Below, one piece after another: positions 48,677 through 59,537 of a stretch of 64,000 bases of DNA (position 1 is the first letter of the stretch; every line of letters begins with the position of its first letter). Under the pieces are notes generated by a model, which saw nothing but the letters and a program-made list of their open reading frames with translations, was not told where the DNA came from and did not search any database. Both the position numbers and the translations under genes were made by a program. The stretch is from Tranzscheliella williamsii (Eukaryota > Basidiomycota > Ustilaginomycetes > Ustilaginales > Ustilaginaceae): the NCBI GenBank assembly GCA_023212725.1, contig JALBYF010000034.1:1-64000 (forward strand). Reading direction: 5' to 3'.

Positions 48677-49287
48677 GCTGACGAGTTTGAATTCTGCAGA
48701 GCCCTTTCCTGTAGTGTGCCTAAAGTGATAGCAGTGCTGGGGCAGAACGGGGCTGCCTGCTACTTCCCGGGCCGGTGAACGGCCAAGTCTGTGGATTAAG
48801 CTGGTGGCGAGATGAAAAGCGGAGCCGAAGCCCGCGCCGGGGACAGGGAGAAGCCTAAAGTAGAATCAGGGCGCAGGCATAGCAGGGCGTTTCTGTACGA
48901 GTGGATTCAGCTGCCTGTAAGGTATGTTGTTTCTATGCGGTGATGGTGCAAGCGTGGTCGGTGTTGGATGTGCTTTGGTTATAGGAGTGGTCCAGAGAGG
49001 CTGAGTTCAAGGCGAACGGTTCTTTGGCGACGGTGCTACTTTGGCTCTCCTGGCCAATCGAGCAACACAGAAGGCGCTGCTGGCACCGACAGGATGGAGG
49101 TGGTGGTGCTGCGCCAACGCCAACGTCAGCAAAGATGATCTCAGTGCAAGAAGGTGAAAGTGGGTGCGAACCGACCACGCATTCCCTGGCATGAAAGCGT
49201 TCCTTGATTCGGCCATAGCTGCACACAGCTTGATGCTAACAATATTTGATAATCATATATATGCTATTATAGCCATAACCATCGTCA
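48677..49287. other. Promoter region of the first Zn2Cys6 gene
   Basis: A 611-bp spacer with the minus-strand promoter on its left and the tRNA-Phe on its right. No gene or repeat is recognised. An A/T-rich patch with ATATATATG lies about 30 bp upstream of the tRNA. Confidence 0.5.
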
Positions 49288-49400
49288 GCTTCTTTAGCTC
49301 AGTTGGTACGAGCGTCCGACTGAAGAATTCGGTTGTTAACCTTTCCACAACATGTGGCTAGGTTTCGGAAGGTCACCTGTTCGACCCAGGTAAGGAGCAT
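49288..49400 (+). tRNA. tRNA-Phe(GAA) with 38-nt intron
   Basis: Acceptor stem GCTTCTT/AAGGAGC with A73 and one T-G wobble, D arm GCTC/GAGC, anticodon stem TCCGA/TCGGA enclosing CTGAAG with anticodon GAA, and T arm ACCTG-TTCGACC-CAGGT. The intron (49326-49363) follows position 37, the standard place, and is long for a fungal tRNA-Phe (about 18-19 nt in yeast). T-rich runs directly downstream (from about 49407) fit Pol III termination. Confidence 0.92.
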
Positions 49401-50451
49401 TTCTATTTTTATTTTCTTTTTATCTCTTTGTTTCTGAATTAGTAGACCGCCCATTTTTGGAAGTATCGTGCCGCTCGCAATTCCACCGGTGACTTGGCGG
49501 CAAAATAGGAGCGGCATGGGTCTGCATGTCGCAAGAATGCCTCTTGTATGGGTCTGACTAGAATATCTTGAGATTTATTGACACGCTAGGTAAGCGTGAG
49601 AGTATAATCATCTGTCGCCACTAGCTGCATTCGCGCTGCACGGTATGAATGCGAATGCGAAGGCGGATACGGCTCGAGCCCACCCGCGCTTATCCGCTGC
49701 AGTGCACCTTCGCTCCTCACTGCCTTGGTTGCTTCGTTGGTGCTGACCCTCTCGAACATTTCGCTCTGAGTCACAGCGGGTCAGGAATCAGGTATCTCTG
49801 CGACGTCTAGTCCTGCCTTCTAGACATTGTCTCGCAGACACGGAGCGTTGCATGGCTAACTGACGGCATAGGCTGTCCGCTGTACGTACAGCCAGGCGTT
49901 GGCTGCTTCCAGACCGTTCGTCGAGTTTGGCCTTTGACTACAGGCTTCGCGCTTTGCTGGAACGCTTGTGGCGATCCTAGGCGGCCTACCTCGAGCTTAG
50001 CGCTGGTATTCTTCGACGCTTATCAGGTAATCACATCGCGCTACCATTGCTGGCTAGTCCAACGCGGCTTAGCGCTGCACAGCTTCCTGGCCCCCAGCGA
50101 TCAATAGCGGACAATGCCGACAATCATCTCTGAAATCTTGCTTTTCCGCCACTTCAGCACGATCGGATCAGCCGCCTCATTGCTACCTCGCCACCTCACT
50201 GCCTCACTGCTTAAGGGTAGATTGCTAGACGGCTTGACTGCTTGACTGTCTCGCTGCCCTTTTCGTCGCTGTCGGAACTGCTTCTGCATCGCAGTTCGTC
50301 GAATTGCTAGTCTCGTTGGCCGGTCAGGTAAACGACTCAGCCTCTCTCTGAGCATCTCGTCGCTTGCTTGTTCATCATCGAGCTCTTGCTCGTGCTTCAA
50401 CCTTCACCTAGTCAAGAACCCGGTTCCGTCCCACTCCTTTAACTGTCATCC
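49401..50451. other. Upstream region of the second Zn2Cys6 gene
   Basis: About 1 kb with no supported gene. The last 300 bp are rich in CTGACTGC/CTCACTGC-like words and pyrimidines and should form the promoter and leader of the regulator starting at 50452. A short minus-strand frame (50101-50400) is not convincing. Confidence 0.5.
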
Positions 50452-53400
50452 ATGTCAGACCATGAGGATCAGCTCTCGTCGTCCTTCGGGGACGAGATTA
50501 AGGGCGCTGCCGATGAAGATGTCAAAGACATTGTCATGCATAATGCCAAGAATAACGCTAAGGAGGCCATCCGGTTGCGCTCCAGCCGCGCGTGTCTACA
50601 CTGTTCCAGGCGTAAGGTCAAATGCGACGGCCTCCAGCCTTGTAATACCTGTCGAAAGGATTCTCAGCGCTGCGAATACGGCATACGAAAGAAGCGCGGT
50701 CCGCCAAAGGGATGTGAATCCAGAGGCGGGCGCAAAAAGAAGGTAATCCAACCTTCATACCTTGCCGCCGTCCCTGATACCACTTCCGACAGGGCCACAC
50801 CTTCCATTACAGCAACTCGTGCGCCGGCTCCGGTCTCTGCGTTTGCTTCTCCTTTCCAACCTACCTTCTCTAGAAGGGCATCGGATGATCTATCTCGCAC
50901 CCCTTACGGGTCTCCTCAGGGCGATCTGCAAAATACCCGTATCAAGTCAGAGGCCTCCCATCAGGGTCTAACCAGCTCTTCTTCCTATAACCAAGCCTCT
51001 TCATCGTCCAGTAATAAGCTCAGCACATTTCCATCCCACACTTTTCACGATGCAGGTTCAAGGCATTTCAAACCGCTGCCACCGCCCTTGATGCAGGCAA
51101 CACTTCCACACAGACCGGCGCATCCTCACGTTAGCAGTCATGCTTCGGGCATCAGTGATCCCAATTTACACAGGCATGATCTGTATTCCCACCCGTCCTA
51201 TCAATATAGGCCACAACATTCGCAGCAACAAAACCAGTCTCAGCCATATTCACAGCCACCGCAGCCGTCTTGGCCGGCACAGCTTCCCTCTAGGCCTTCT
51301 GCCACAGCCGATTATGAGCCCCTTCATCATGGCCAGCAATCCAATGTCCGGCCATCCATTTCCACTTCCGCTTCCACTTCCACTTCTGCTTCCGCTTCCA
51401 CTTCCGCATCGCATCGCCACGCCTCCGCGCCGTTCGGACGAGACCAGCCAGATCGTCCACTAGATCGAAAGACCAATACTCCACTGAATCAGAGTCGAGG
51501 GATTGACCTCCCGCCTTCGCCGTCTCACTTCACCTCTGGTCTCTATAATGGCCACGGCGGCTCCCCGACCGCTGCCTCTACTTCTGCCTCTGGCTCTGCC
51601 TCCGCCCCGCTGAAGGAACGCCATCTTCCCTTTCTCGCCAACCGCCATCGCGTATCCGCAAGCAGACTGTCTGACCCTACCCTCAACTCTGTAGTGCAAA
51701 ACATACAGAGTCCGTTTGCATCCCAGATGGTGGGCACCGCCTCCCCAAATGCTCCTGCGCTCGGGGGGCCGTGGTATTCCACATCGCAGGTCTCCTCACC
51801 TAGAAATGCCCATGGATCCAATGTCGACGATCCCTTCTTTGCCGGTCGATCCCAGGCCTCGTCGCCCGGCTTTTCCTGGCATAGTCGTGCCAATACAACC
51901 ACGGCGGTAACGGCTCTGAACTTCGAGGACAGAATGCCCGCCTCTATCACTCAGAGACTGTTGGAGATTTACCAGGTCTTTGTCCATCCTCACTGGCCTA
52001 TCATCTACCTGCCCTCTGTCCCATCTCTACATTCGCTCAAATACACCAAGCCGATTTTGTTCGAAGCCATCCTCGCCGTTGCCTCCAACACCTTTGACTC
52101 TGATCTGGACGCCTCCTCGGAAGACCATGCCAATGCTAGTGCTGGCTCTCAATTCGACCTCTTCGCCAGCGAATCTCCTGCTAGCCGTTTCGATTCCCTG
52201 TGGAGGCCGACAGAGCTTAGGTCTCACTTTGTCCAAAGGGTCAAAACAAGAATCTTTGAGGGAAACTTCGCTCAAGACATTGGCACCATACAGGCTTCTA
52301 TCCTTATCAGTGTTGTTGAGATGGGTTCGGGCAACACATCCAGCGCCTTCCACTTTGGCGGTATCGCCTGCCGAATGGCACTGGATATGAACCTGCATCG
52401 TTGCAACAGCGCCGATGCCTCCACTTCGTCCTCCTCGTCGGCCCATCGACACAGCTATCTCAAGGAATCAGAACCCCGCCGGACCAACGCACAAACACAG
52501 GAGCGCCTTCGTGTTCTCTGGGCATGCTTCATCCTCGACAAGATTCTCTCCACCGTCCTCGACAAACCCAGCCAACTGCGCAGCGCCGAGATCGAAGCAG
52601 ATTGGCCATCGACACAGGAGGCTGATGAATACGACCTATGGCTCAACGAGGTTACCAGCAAGTTTGTGCAGAAGGGAGAGATGACCAAACTAGAAGGCGC
52701 TAAGGTGCACGCCCTGAGCAGCTTCAAAGCGTTGGCCGAGGTCATGTCTATTCTCGAAAAAGTTCTGGAAGAAGTGTACAGTCCGCAAGCCAAGCGAGAC
52801 CGCCGGCGTTTGGGAAGCGAAGCGGACTACGAGGCACTAGTGCGTCTCAGTGACAAGCTATACAAGTGGCGAGCTGAGCTACCATCCCATCTCCAGTGGA
52901 AAGGCAGCTGGACGTCACTCGACCTTCCGCCAGATCCGATCACCACGATGCACCGACGTGGCCGTCCAGGTATTCTGCCGCATCAAGGGCTTCCACCTCA
53001 AATCCTTACGATGAGGGCTTGGTATTGCATCTGCCTGATTCTGCTTCACAGGCCACGAGTGCCGAATCTTCTTGAGCCATCACTTCATCCCGCCGATTCA
53101 CAAGCGACCTTGGGCAGCCCGGCGAACGCTGCACCTGCTCGTGGCGATGTGGAAGATAACGGATCTACAACTCCTCCGAGGCCCATCAATCGCTCGTCCA
53201 CACTGCAAACGTCTGGTTCCGCTCGTAAAGCTGCTAACGAGCCTGCCGGTCTTGACATTTGTAACGCTGCGGCCAAGGAGGTCTGCGACATTCTCTATGT
53301 TTACGACACAACCTTTCGCATTCGCAAGATCTCGAGTAGCTGGGTTTATCTCATCTTCCAGAGTGCCACGATCCATGCTGCCATCGCTGCCAGCAAGAGT

Positions 53401-54137
53401 GTAATCGCGTTCAAGGCGCGGCAGTACTCAATCGACAGGAAAAATTCAAAACGGTCGCAAGCCGAGCCTGCCGCTCCTGTTCCAAGGACTGCCGACGAGG
53501 ACATTGAAGGTAGGCCGGTTCACAACCACGAACGTTCGGAGAGTGTGCACAGTTCCGAGGCAGAGTTGGAAGACTCGTCTGACCTGGTCAAGACAAGCGC
53601 TCTGTACCTGGCCGAGTGCGTGCGTTACCTCAAGCGCATCGGACGCACATGGCAGAGTGCTAGCAACCACGTTGCTGTGCTGCGAGCGCTTTGTATCGCA
53701 AGCGCTCAGACGAGACCGCCCAGTCCAAACTCTTTGCAGGCACTGTCTTACAGCCACGGACACGACGGCCGTCCTGCGATCAAAGAGGACTCGCTTGCTA
53801 CAATGACGCCATTTGCTGGGCCCCTGAAACCCACTTCCTTGCAGCCGTCAACAACAGCAGAGCCCTCGGGGAATTTGCTGGGGCCACATACCCTTACCCA
53901 CAGTTTGGGCGAGAGCGCCATGAGAATGACACCGCAAATGGCTCAGCGGGATGCCAGTACGCAGAAGGGGGTCGAACTCGGCACTGTTCCTTCCTTGACT
54001 GATGTGGACCAGCGTCATTCTATGGCCGTTCTCAACCAGCCTCCTTACCAGTACGGAGCTCCACAACGTACAGATCTGACGCACTACCCACCGCAACAGC
54101 AGACGCAGCAGCTACAACAATCACTACATCCCCAGTC

Positions 54138-54185
<48 letters not shown>

Positions 54186-54444
54186 GCAACCGTCGCCGCA
54201 TCAACAACAGCCAATGCAGTCCATTAACGCTAATGACTGGACGTTCTGGGCTTCCATGCCGCTCGCTTCTGAAGGCTACAACGATTGGGACGAGTTTTTG
54301 AGGCTCTTCAATCCGACCGCAACGACGGATTTCACCGCGCAGCCCGACTATCACCCCACAGCCGCTGTGGACTTGATCACAGCCTTCCAGGATCCCAACC
54401 GCCTGCTGAGCGGCCTGCAACATACAGCGTTCCCGCAGACCTAG
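50452..54444 (+). CDS. Large Zn2Cys6 transcription factor with polyGln
   Basis: A 1,330-residue zinc-cluster regulator. The DNA-binding motif lies at Cys48, 51, 58, 64, 67 and 74 (CLHCSRRKVKCDGLQPCNTC), again CX2CX6CX5CX2CX6C, followed by the basic linker RKKRGPPKG that is common in sugar- and carbon-source regulators. A roughly 400-residue Ser/Pro/His/Gln-rich linker follows. The fungal_trans domain is at about 495-800 with LEIYQVFVHPHWPIIYLPS and RLRVLWACFILDKILSTVLD. The C-terminus holds a CAG/Gln run and a final segment with DWTFWASMPL and WDEFLRLFNP, which look like an activation motif of the aromatic/acidic type. Targets are unknown. Lower G+C at third positions than the neighbouring MINDY gene. 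Confidence 0.93.
54139..54183 (+). repeat. (CAG)15 polyglutamine run
   Basis: Fifteen uninterrupted CAG codons inside the second Zn2Cys6 gene, flanked by other Gln/Pro codons. Pure CAG runs of this length tend to vary in copy number. Confidence 0.97.
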
Positions 54445-54969
54445 GGGCGTACCTTGCCCCCACGAGCGCCTGTAGTGCGGTTCGGCGCGCAGGTTTGTTC
54501 ACCTTGTATTTATATCACCGAACCGATACACCGACATGGCCCACCAGACGGACAAGTGCCGGTCAACTGTATCTTTAGCGGCGGCGAGGCGGATATCGGA
54601 GTGTCGGCTCGAGGGAGAGGGTGCGAGGAGTACTGTATCACAGTGCGCCATGCCAGGCAGCGCTCTCACTGCTCCACCGTCCCAGCGATCTGTATCCGGG
54701 CCGTAATTCGGGTCGACAGAGAAATGTGCCGAGCAACGCGTGGCTGTGGCCGTGGAGGCGCGAGATGAAACGCTTGGCGCCATGCGGTCGGGATGGCTGT
54801 GCATATAAGACCCCGCGACCTTAGGCTAGGTGCTGACGATTCGGATCTACGATGTGCTTTAAAGCTGGCTAGGTCGGCTTCCTTCCACCTAGCCCCTACG
54901 AAACGCACCTCCCTCTGCGTTCGTTACCACAGCCTATCCTTGTGGTGCCGCCGACGTGTCCGAGGCATC
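54445..54969. promoter_or_regulatory. MINDY gene promoter region
   Basis: It holds the 3' flank of the Zn2Cys6 gene and the promoter of the MINDY gene. A TATA-like CATATAAGA lies at about 54802-54810, roughly 165 bp before the chosen start codon. Because this TATA box would lie inside the N-terminal extension of the longest frame (which opens at 54793), it supports the downstream start at 54970. Confidence 0.55.
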
Positions 54970-57792
54970 ATGCAGCAGTCAAGCTCAAGCACTCCAGCGT
55001 CTGCCGGCGATGGGCTCTCGGCCGCTCCTCCGAGCTCGTACGCGGCAGCCGAAGCCGCCTCGTCCGGCTCCAGAGGTGCTGCCCTGCGCTCTACCCGTGC
55101 GAGCGAGGACGAAGCGCAATGGGCGCTCAAAGACATCTTCTGGAGAGGCCGCAACTGCAAGGTCATCACGCAGAACCACAACGGGCCATGCTCGCTCATT
55201 GCGCTCTGCAACGTCCTGCTGCTGCGCGGCGAGCTGGCCATCACCCCGCTAGATCGCCCCGTCGTCTCGTACGGCTACCTTTCTGAGCTCATCGCCGACT
55301 ACCTCCTTGCACATGCGGGGTCGTTCCAGGAGGGAGCGCCCAGCCTCGAAGCCGCGCTTTCGATCCTTCCGCGCACGCAATACGGCCTCGACGTCGACGT
55401 TGGCTTCTCCTCCATTCACGCCTTTTCCACTTCGGCCAAACCGGACCGCTCGCGCAATGGCAAGGCACGGGTCGAGCAGCTTGCCGCTGACGGGTCGGGC
55501 GAGCTGGCGCTCTTCCAGCTGTGTGGAGTGCCTCTGGTGCACGGCTGGCTGCCAGACCCGGCCGACTCTGCAGCATATCAGGCGGCAGCGCGCGCGGGCA
55601 GCTACAATCGGGCCGCCGACATTGTGGTGCAGGGGGACGAGGTCGCCGGGGGAGCTGTCGTGCAGGATCGCGGGGTGGGTCGCTTGGCGTCCATGCTCGC
55701 GCCCGGGGCAGCGGCTGACGCTCCCAACAGCGCTTTTGACACCACGCGCTGGACGCCTGAGCAGAGCCAGCAGGTGCACGAGGCGCTCGTGCTGCAGAAC
55801 TTCCTCGATTCCAGCTCGACGCAGCTGACCTACCACGGTCTGTTCGTGCTGGCGCAAGAGCTGCCGGCTGGCGAGCCGGTCGCGCTCTTCCGCAACTCGC
55901 ATGTCTCGGTCCTCTACAAGCGTCTGCCTGACGAGGGCAGCGTCGATGGCGCACCTGACTCGACCAATCCGGCACCGTTGCTCTACACACTGGCGACGGA
56001 CTCGGCTTTCTTGATGGAGGAAGAAATCGTCTGGGAGAGCCTCGTCGACGTTGACGGCGCTAGCAGCGAGTTCTACGACGGCAAGCTGCATCGCGCCACC
56101 CTGCGGCAGGGCGACTACGTCGGGCGCGATTCTGCCGGCGCCGCCGGAACGGCTTACGCGGATGCGCAAGGCCACCAGCAGAGCGAAGACGCAGACATGG
56201 CGCTCGCCATGCAGATCTACCAGAACGAGCAGGACCGCCTCGAGCGACACCAGCAAAGAGGCAGCCGCCAGCACCAAGCGGGCAGCGGACAAGCACACCA
56301 TCGGGGCGGCTCTGCGGCACATGCTGCCCCCATCGCCGCCTTCGAGATCCCCAACGAGGTGTTCACCACAATGCGTTACGAGCCTACCCCCGGCCACGCG
56401 TCCGCAGCCACGAGCAGCGCATCTGACGCCGACCGTCTCGTCCTAGCCAGCCTGGTGCCCGCCGAGCTACGAAGCCGCTACGATGCACTCTCTCCCGCTG
56501 TCGACGGACTGTCGCTCGGCCCAGCGCCTGGCGATGCCACCCAGCCTCTCACGCAGGCACAGCATTCGACCAATCCCTTCCTTGGCTCGCCCCCAGCCTC
56601 GCAGACGCAGCCACCGCCGCAGCCAAGCCCGACAAACCCGTTTTGCCAGCAGGACGCGACGCGCCAAGACGCTTCACCGCACGCGCCCGCCCAACACCGG
56701 CTCTTCCGTCACATTGCTCTGCTGGAGCAACATCTGGAGCGACTGGAGACGTCGGCGCGAGCGATGTGCCGCGCGTACGCGCACGCCTGGTCTGTGGCAG
56801 TGCTGGAACAGTCCGGAGCGCTCGCGGCTGCGCCGGTTCTAGACGCGATCGAGCGCAGTCTGGAGCAAGAGGCTTCGCGCGCAGGCCCGATCGATCAAGT
56901 CAAGGGCATCCGCGTTGGGATTACCAGGGACGGGCGGGTGCAGGTCACGCTGCGGACGCTCAAGCCCTTTCCCAGCACGCTGGACAGTGGCGACGCCGCG
57001 GAGGAGTGGGCAGGGCGTGCGCCGCTGCCGACGGCCCGCTTCGACGAGCAGCCCACACGGGTGCGGACCATGGATCTGGAGCCGGTGGTGTTCAACAAGA
57101 CCAATGCCAGAGGCTTCTACGAGCTGGCCAAGAGCCGTGCTGCCGCCGACCCAGCGGTGCTCAGCGGCGTCCGCCCCGAAGACGGACGCTGCTTCGACGT
57201 GCTGCTCTGGAACGACGAGCAGCTGGACCTGCCGGACGTTGCCGTTGCGCCGCAGGACGAGCGAGCGCCTGGTCCGTTGCGCCTTGTCACCGAGTCGAGC
57301 ATTGCCAATGTGATCGTCGAGTACTTGGACGGCGGGAGCGGGGACGACGGCGGCGCGCAGGGCTCGCGCTTTGCCACTCCACGCACGAGCACCGGCTTGC
57401 TGGACGGGCTCATGCGCCGCTGGCTCGTCCAGAACGCGCTCGTCGAAGAGCGCGACATGACCGTGGACGACGTCAAGCGCGCCGTCGACAGCGGGGCAGC
57501 CCGGCTGTGGCTGTGCAACGCGCTGCGCGGCGTCTGGCGCGTCGAGTTGGTCGACAACCTCGCAGCGCCCCCCGCCGCAGCGCAACCCAGCGCAAACAAG
57601 AAAAAGAACCGCCTCTCGCAGTTTGCCAGCAGCGCCGCGCCGCGCCACCACAACAGCACCAGCCTCCCACAGCCGGACACCGCCATCCATGAACAGGTCA
57701 ACGACGACCTAAACGGCCACAAAAAGACCAACTCCAAGCCGACCAAGAACAAGAAGGGCAAGGACAGCAAGAAGGACTGCCTTGTCATGTAA
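54970..57792 (+). CDS. MINDY-family deubiquitinase with polybasic CaaX tail
   Basis: A 940-residue MINDY (FAM63-type) cysteine protease, known to trim K48-linked ubiquitin chains. The catalytic Cys74 is in NHNGPCSLIALCNVLLLRG. Gln68, six residues upstream as in human MINDY1 (Gln131/Cys137), would form the oxyanion hole. The catalytic His311 is in FRNSHVSVLYK, and the usual YGLxxLxxxL-like helix YHGLFVLAQEL precedes it. A region rich in Gln around 415-450 contains DADMALAMQIYQNEQD, resembling a ubiquitin-binding helix. The C-terminal half is an additional roughly 300-residue region of unknown fold. The protein ends in a Lys-rich segment followed by CLVM, a CaaX prenylation box. The start is the ATG downstream of the TATA box; the frame is open 59 codons further up. 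Confidence 0.88.
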   Translation: MQQSSSSTPASAGDGLSAAPPSSYAAAEAASSGSRGAALRSTRASEDEAQWALKDIFWRGRNCKVITQNHNGPCSLIALCNVLLLRGELAITPLDRPVVSYGYLSELIADYLLAHAGSFQEGAPSLEAALSILPRTQYGLDVDVGFSSIHAFSTSAKPDRSRNGKARVEQLAADGSGELALFQLCGVPLVHGWLPDPADSAAYQAAARAGSYNRAADIVVQGDEVAGGAVVQDRGVGRLASMLAPGAAADAPNSAFDTTRWTPEQSQQVHEALVLQNFLDSSSTQLTYHGLFVLAQELPAGEPVALFRNSHVSVLYKRLPDEGSVDGAPDSTNPAPLLYTLATDSAFLMEEEIVWESLVDVDGASSEFYDGKLHRATLRQGDYVGRDSAGAAGTAYADAQGHQQSEDADMALAMQIYQNEQDRLERHQQRGSRQHQAGSGQAHHRGGSAAHAAPIAAFEIPNEVFTTMRYEPTPGHASAATSSASDADRLVLASLVPAELRSRYDALSPAVDGLSLGPAPGDATQPLTQAQHSTNPFLGSPPASQTQPPPQPSPTNPFCQQDATRQDASPHAPAQHRLFRHIALLEQHLERLETSARAMCRAYAHAWSVAVLEQSGALAAAPVLDAIERSLEQEASRAGPIDQVKGIRVGITRDGRVQVTLRTLKPFPSTLDSGDAAEEWAGRAPLPTARFDEQPTRVRTMDLEPVVFNKTNARGFYELAKSRAAADPAVLSGVRPEDGRCFDVLLWNDEQLDLPDVAVAPQDERAPGPLRLVTESSIANVIVEYLDGGSGDDGGAQGSRFATPRTSTGLLDGLMRRWLVQNALVEERDMTVDDVKRAVDSGAARLWLCNALRGVWRVELVDNLAAPPAAAQPSANKKKNRLSQFASSAAPRHHNSTSLPQPDTAIHEQVNDDLNGHKKTNSKPTKNKKGKDSKKDCLVM

Positions 57793-58146
57793 TCGCGCCG
57801 CTCTATCGCAGTACTCTATTGTTCTTTCGCTATGCCGTCATACCAACATGACCAATCTAGTAAAGCTACCGCGGGAAGAGCATCACAGCTTGCGTGGGAT
57901 GGCCTCGAGGTGAGGAGGATGCCCGTTCGAGTTGAAGTGAGGTGATAATCAGGGAAATCTAACACTGTAGCATGCCCGTGCATACGATGGAAGATGCCAG
58001 AAAACAGGTAGCCGACGTTGAGCTTCGCGGAGCCGTACAGCAAAGAAAGATGCCAAGATCAAATGGAGGGACCGAGCAGGCAAGGTTGTTACCTCTCACA
58101 TACCATTTGTTTTACAGCTAGACAGCGTAGCGAAGTACGGACGACG
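57793..58146. other. Spacer and leader before the Cyp40 gene
   Basis: A 354-bp spacer with the MINDY 3' flank and the Cyp40 promoter and leader. A TTTGTTTTACAG motif ending near 58117, about 30 bp before the start codon, looks like a 3' splice site, so a 5'-leader intron is possible. No gene is supported. Confidence 0.45.
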
Positions 58147-59379
58147 ATGGCGGACACGACTTCAACCAAGAGCGGCGCGGGCGCGAGAGCGGCGGAAGGC
58201 AATCCGATTGTATTCCTGGACATTGCGTTCGGCGACGGGGCGGGGGAGGCGCGGGCGGGGGCGAACCGGATCGTGCTGGAGCTGTATGCGGACCGGGTGC
58301 CGAAGACGGCGGCGAACTTCCAGGCGCTCTGCACGGGGTCGGCGGGGATGTCTGCGTCGGGGGCGAAGCTGCACTTCCAGGGGTCGACGTTCCACCGGGT
58401 GATTCCCAAGTTCATGATCCAGGGCGGCGACTTTACCGCGCACAACGGCACGGGCGGCGAGAGCATCTACGGCGAGAAGTTTGAGGACGAGGACCTGACG
58501 GGCAAGCACGACCGGCCGTTCCTGCTGAGCATGGCCAACGCCGGGCCGAATACCAACGGCTCGCAGTTCTTCATCACCACCGTGCCGACCCCGCACCTCG
58601 ACGGCAAGCACGTTGTCTTTGGCCGCGTCCTCAAGGGCAAGGCGGTGGTGCGGCGCATCGAGAACTGCGAGACGGTCGCCGGCGACAAGCCCAAGCAGAC
58701 GGTGGTCATTGAGCGCTGCGGCGAGCTGGCGGCGGACAGTGCCGAAGTACGCGATGGCAGCTACGGGATCGCGCCCGATGCGACGGGCGACCGGTACGAG
58801 GAGTATCCCGAGGACGAGGGCGAGCAGGTGGAGGCGGACCCAAAGGCGGCATTCGCGGTGGCAAACGAGCTCAAGGCGATGGCGAACAAGCTGTTCACGC
58901 CGGCAGGCGAGTACGGCGCTGCGCTCGACAAGTACCTCAAGGCGCTGCGGTATGTGCAGGTGCACCCGGTGTTGCCGGATGCGCTGAGCACTGCCGAGCC
59001 CGCGTTTGCCGCCGAGTACGCGGCGCTCAAGACGTCGCTGCAGCTCAACGCGGCGCTGTGTGCGCTCAAGACGACGCCGCCCGCGCCGCGCACCACGCTC
59101 ACCCACGCCTCGCGCGTCATCGAGACCCTCACCGGCGCCCAACCCTGGGACAAGTCCGAGGACCCAAAGCGCAACGCAGACCTCGCAAAGGCCCTCTTCC
59201 GCCGCGCACAAGCCCACGCCCTCCTCAAGGACGACGACAACGCCCTCAAGGACCTCACCCACGCCGCCCAGCTCGCCCCCAACGACCCCGCCATCGCAAA
59301 GGAGAAACTCGCCCTCGCCAAACGCAAAGACGCCAAGCTCAAGGCCCAGCGCGCCGCCTACGCCAAAATGTTCTCCTAG
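58147..59379 (+). CDS. Cyclophilin 40 (Cpr6/Cpr7-type Hsp90 co-chaperone)
   Basis: A 410-residue two-domain cyclophilin. The peptidyl-prolyl isomerase domain (about 15-185) shows [15 protein letters not shown] and [17 protein letters not shown]. The Trp that dominates cyclosporin binding in cyclophilin A is His here (PTPHLDGKH), as known for Cyp40 proteins. A linker leads to a C-terminal TPR domain (about 230-400) with KYLKALRYV and [20 protein letters not shown], the surface that binds the MEEVD tail of Hsp90. The start [12 protein letters not shown] gives the usual family length; the 43 upstream codons of the frame are probably leader. Codon use is extremely C/G-ending. It converges on the TCF25/Rqc1 gene 158 bp away. 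Confidence 0.95.
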   Translation: MADTTSTKSGAGARAAEGNPIVFLDIAFGDGAGEARAGANRIVLELYADRVPKTAANFQALCTGSAGMSASGAKLHFQGSTFHRVIPKFMIQGGDFTAHNGTGGESIYGEKFEDEDLTGKHDRPFLLSMANAGPNTNGSQFFITTVPTPHLDGKHVVFGRVLKGKAVVRRIENCETVAGDKPKQTVVIERCGELAADSAEVRDGSYGIAPDATGDRYEEYPEDEGEQVEADPKAAFAVANELKAMANKLFTPAGEYGAALDKYLKALRYVQVHPVLPDALSTAEPAFAAEYAALKTSLQLNAALCALKTTPPAPRTTLTHASRVIETLTGAQPWDKSEDPKRNADLAKALFRRAQAHALLKDDDNALKDLTHAAQLAPNDPAIAKEKLALAKRKDAKLKAQRAAYAKMFS

Positions 59380-59537
59380 CCCACCCCTGCCACAATCTTC
59401 CGCCACATCCCACCATCAACAGCAGCATATGCCTCGATCCTTCGCGTGTCCAACGCCGTGTCTGTGCCATGCTCCCGCTACACATGTGTAATTAGCAGAA
59501 GCGGCTATGGGTGAATAGAAAAGCGCGGCGCGCAGAA

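Noticed and set aside
55249..56397. Minus-strand frame of 382 codons within the MINDY gene
   Set aside because: It overlaps the catalytic domain of a clear deubiquitinase and has no domain of its own.
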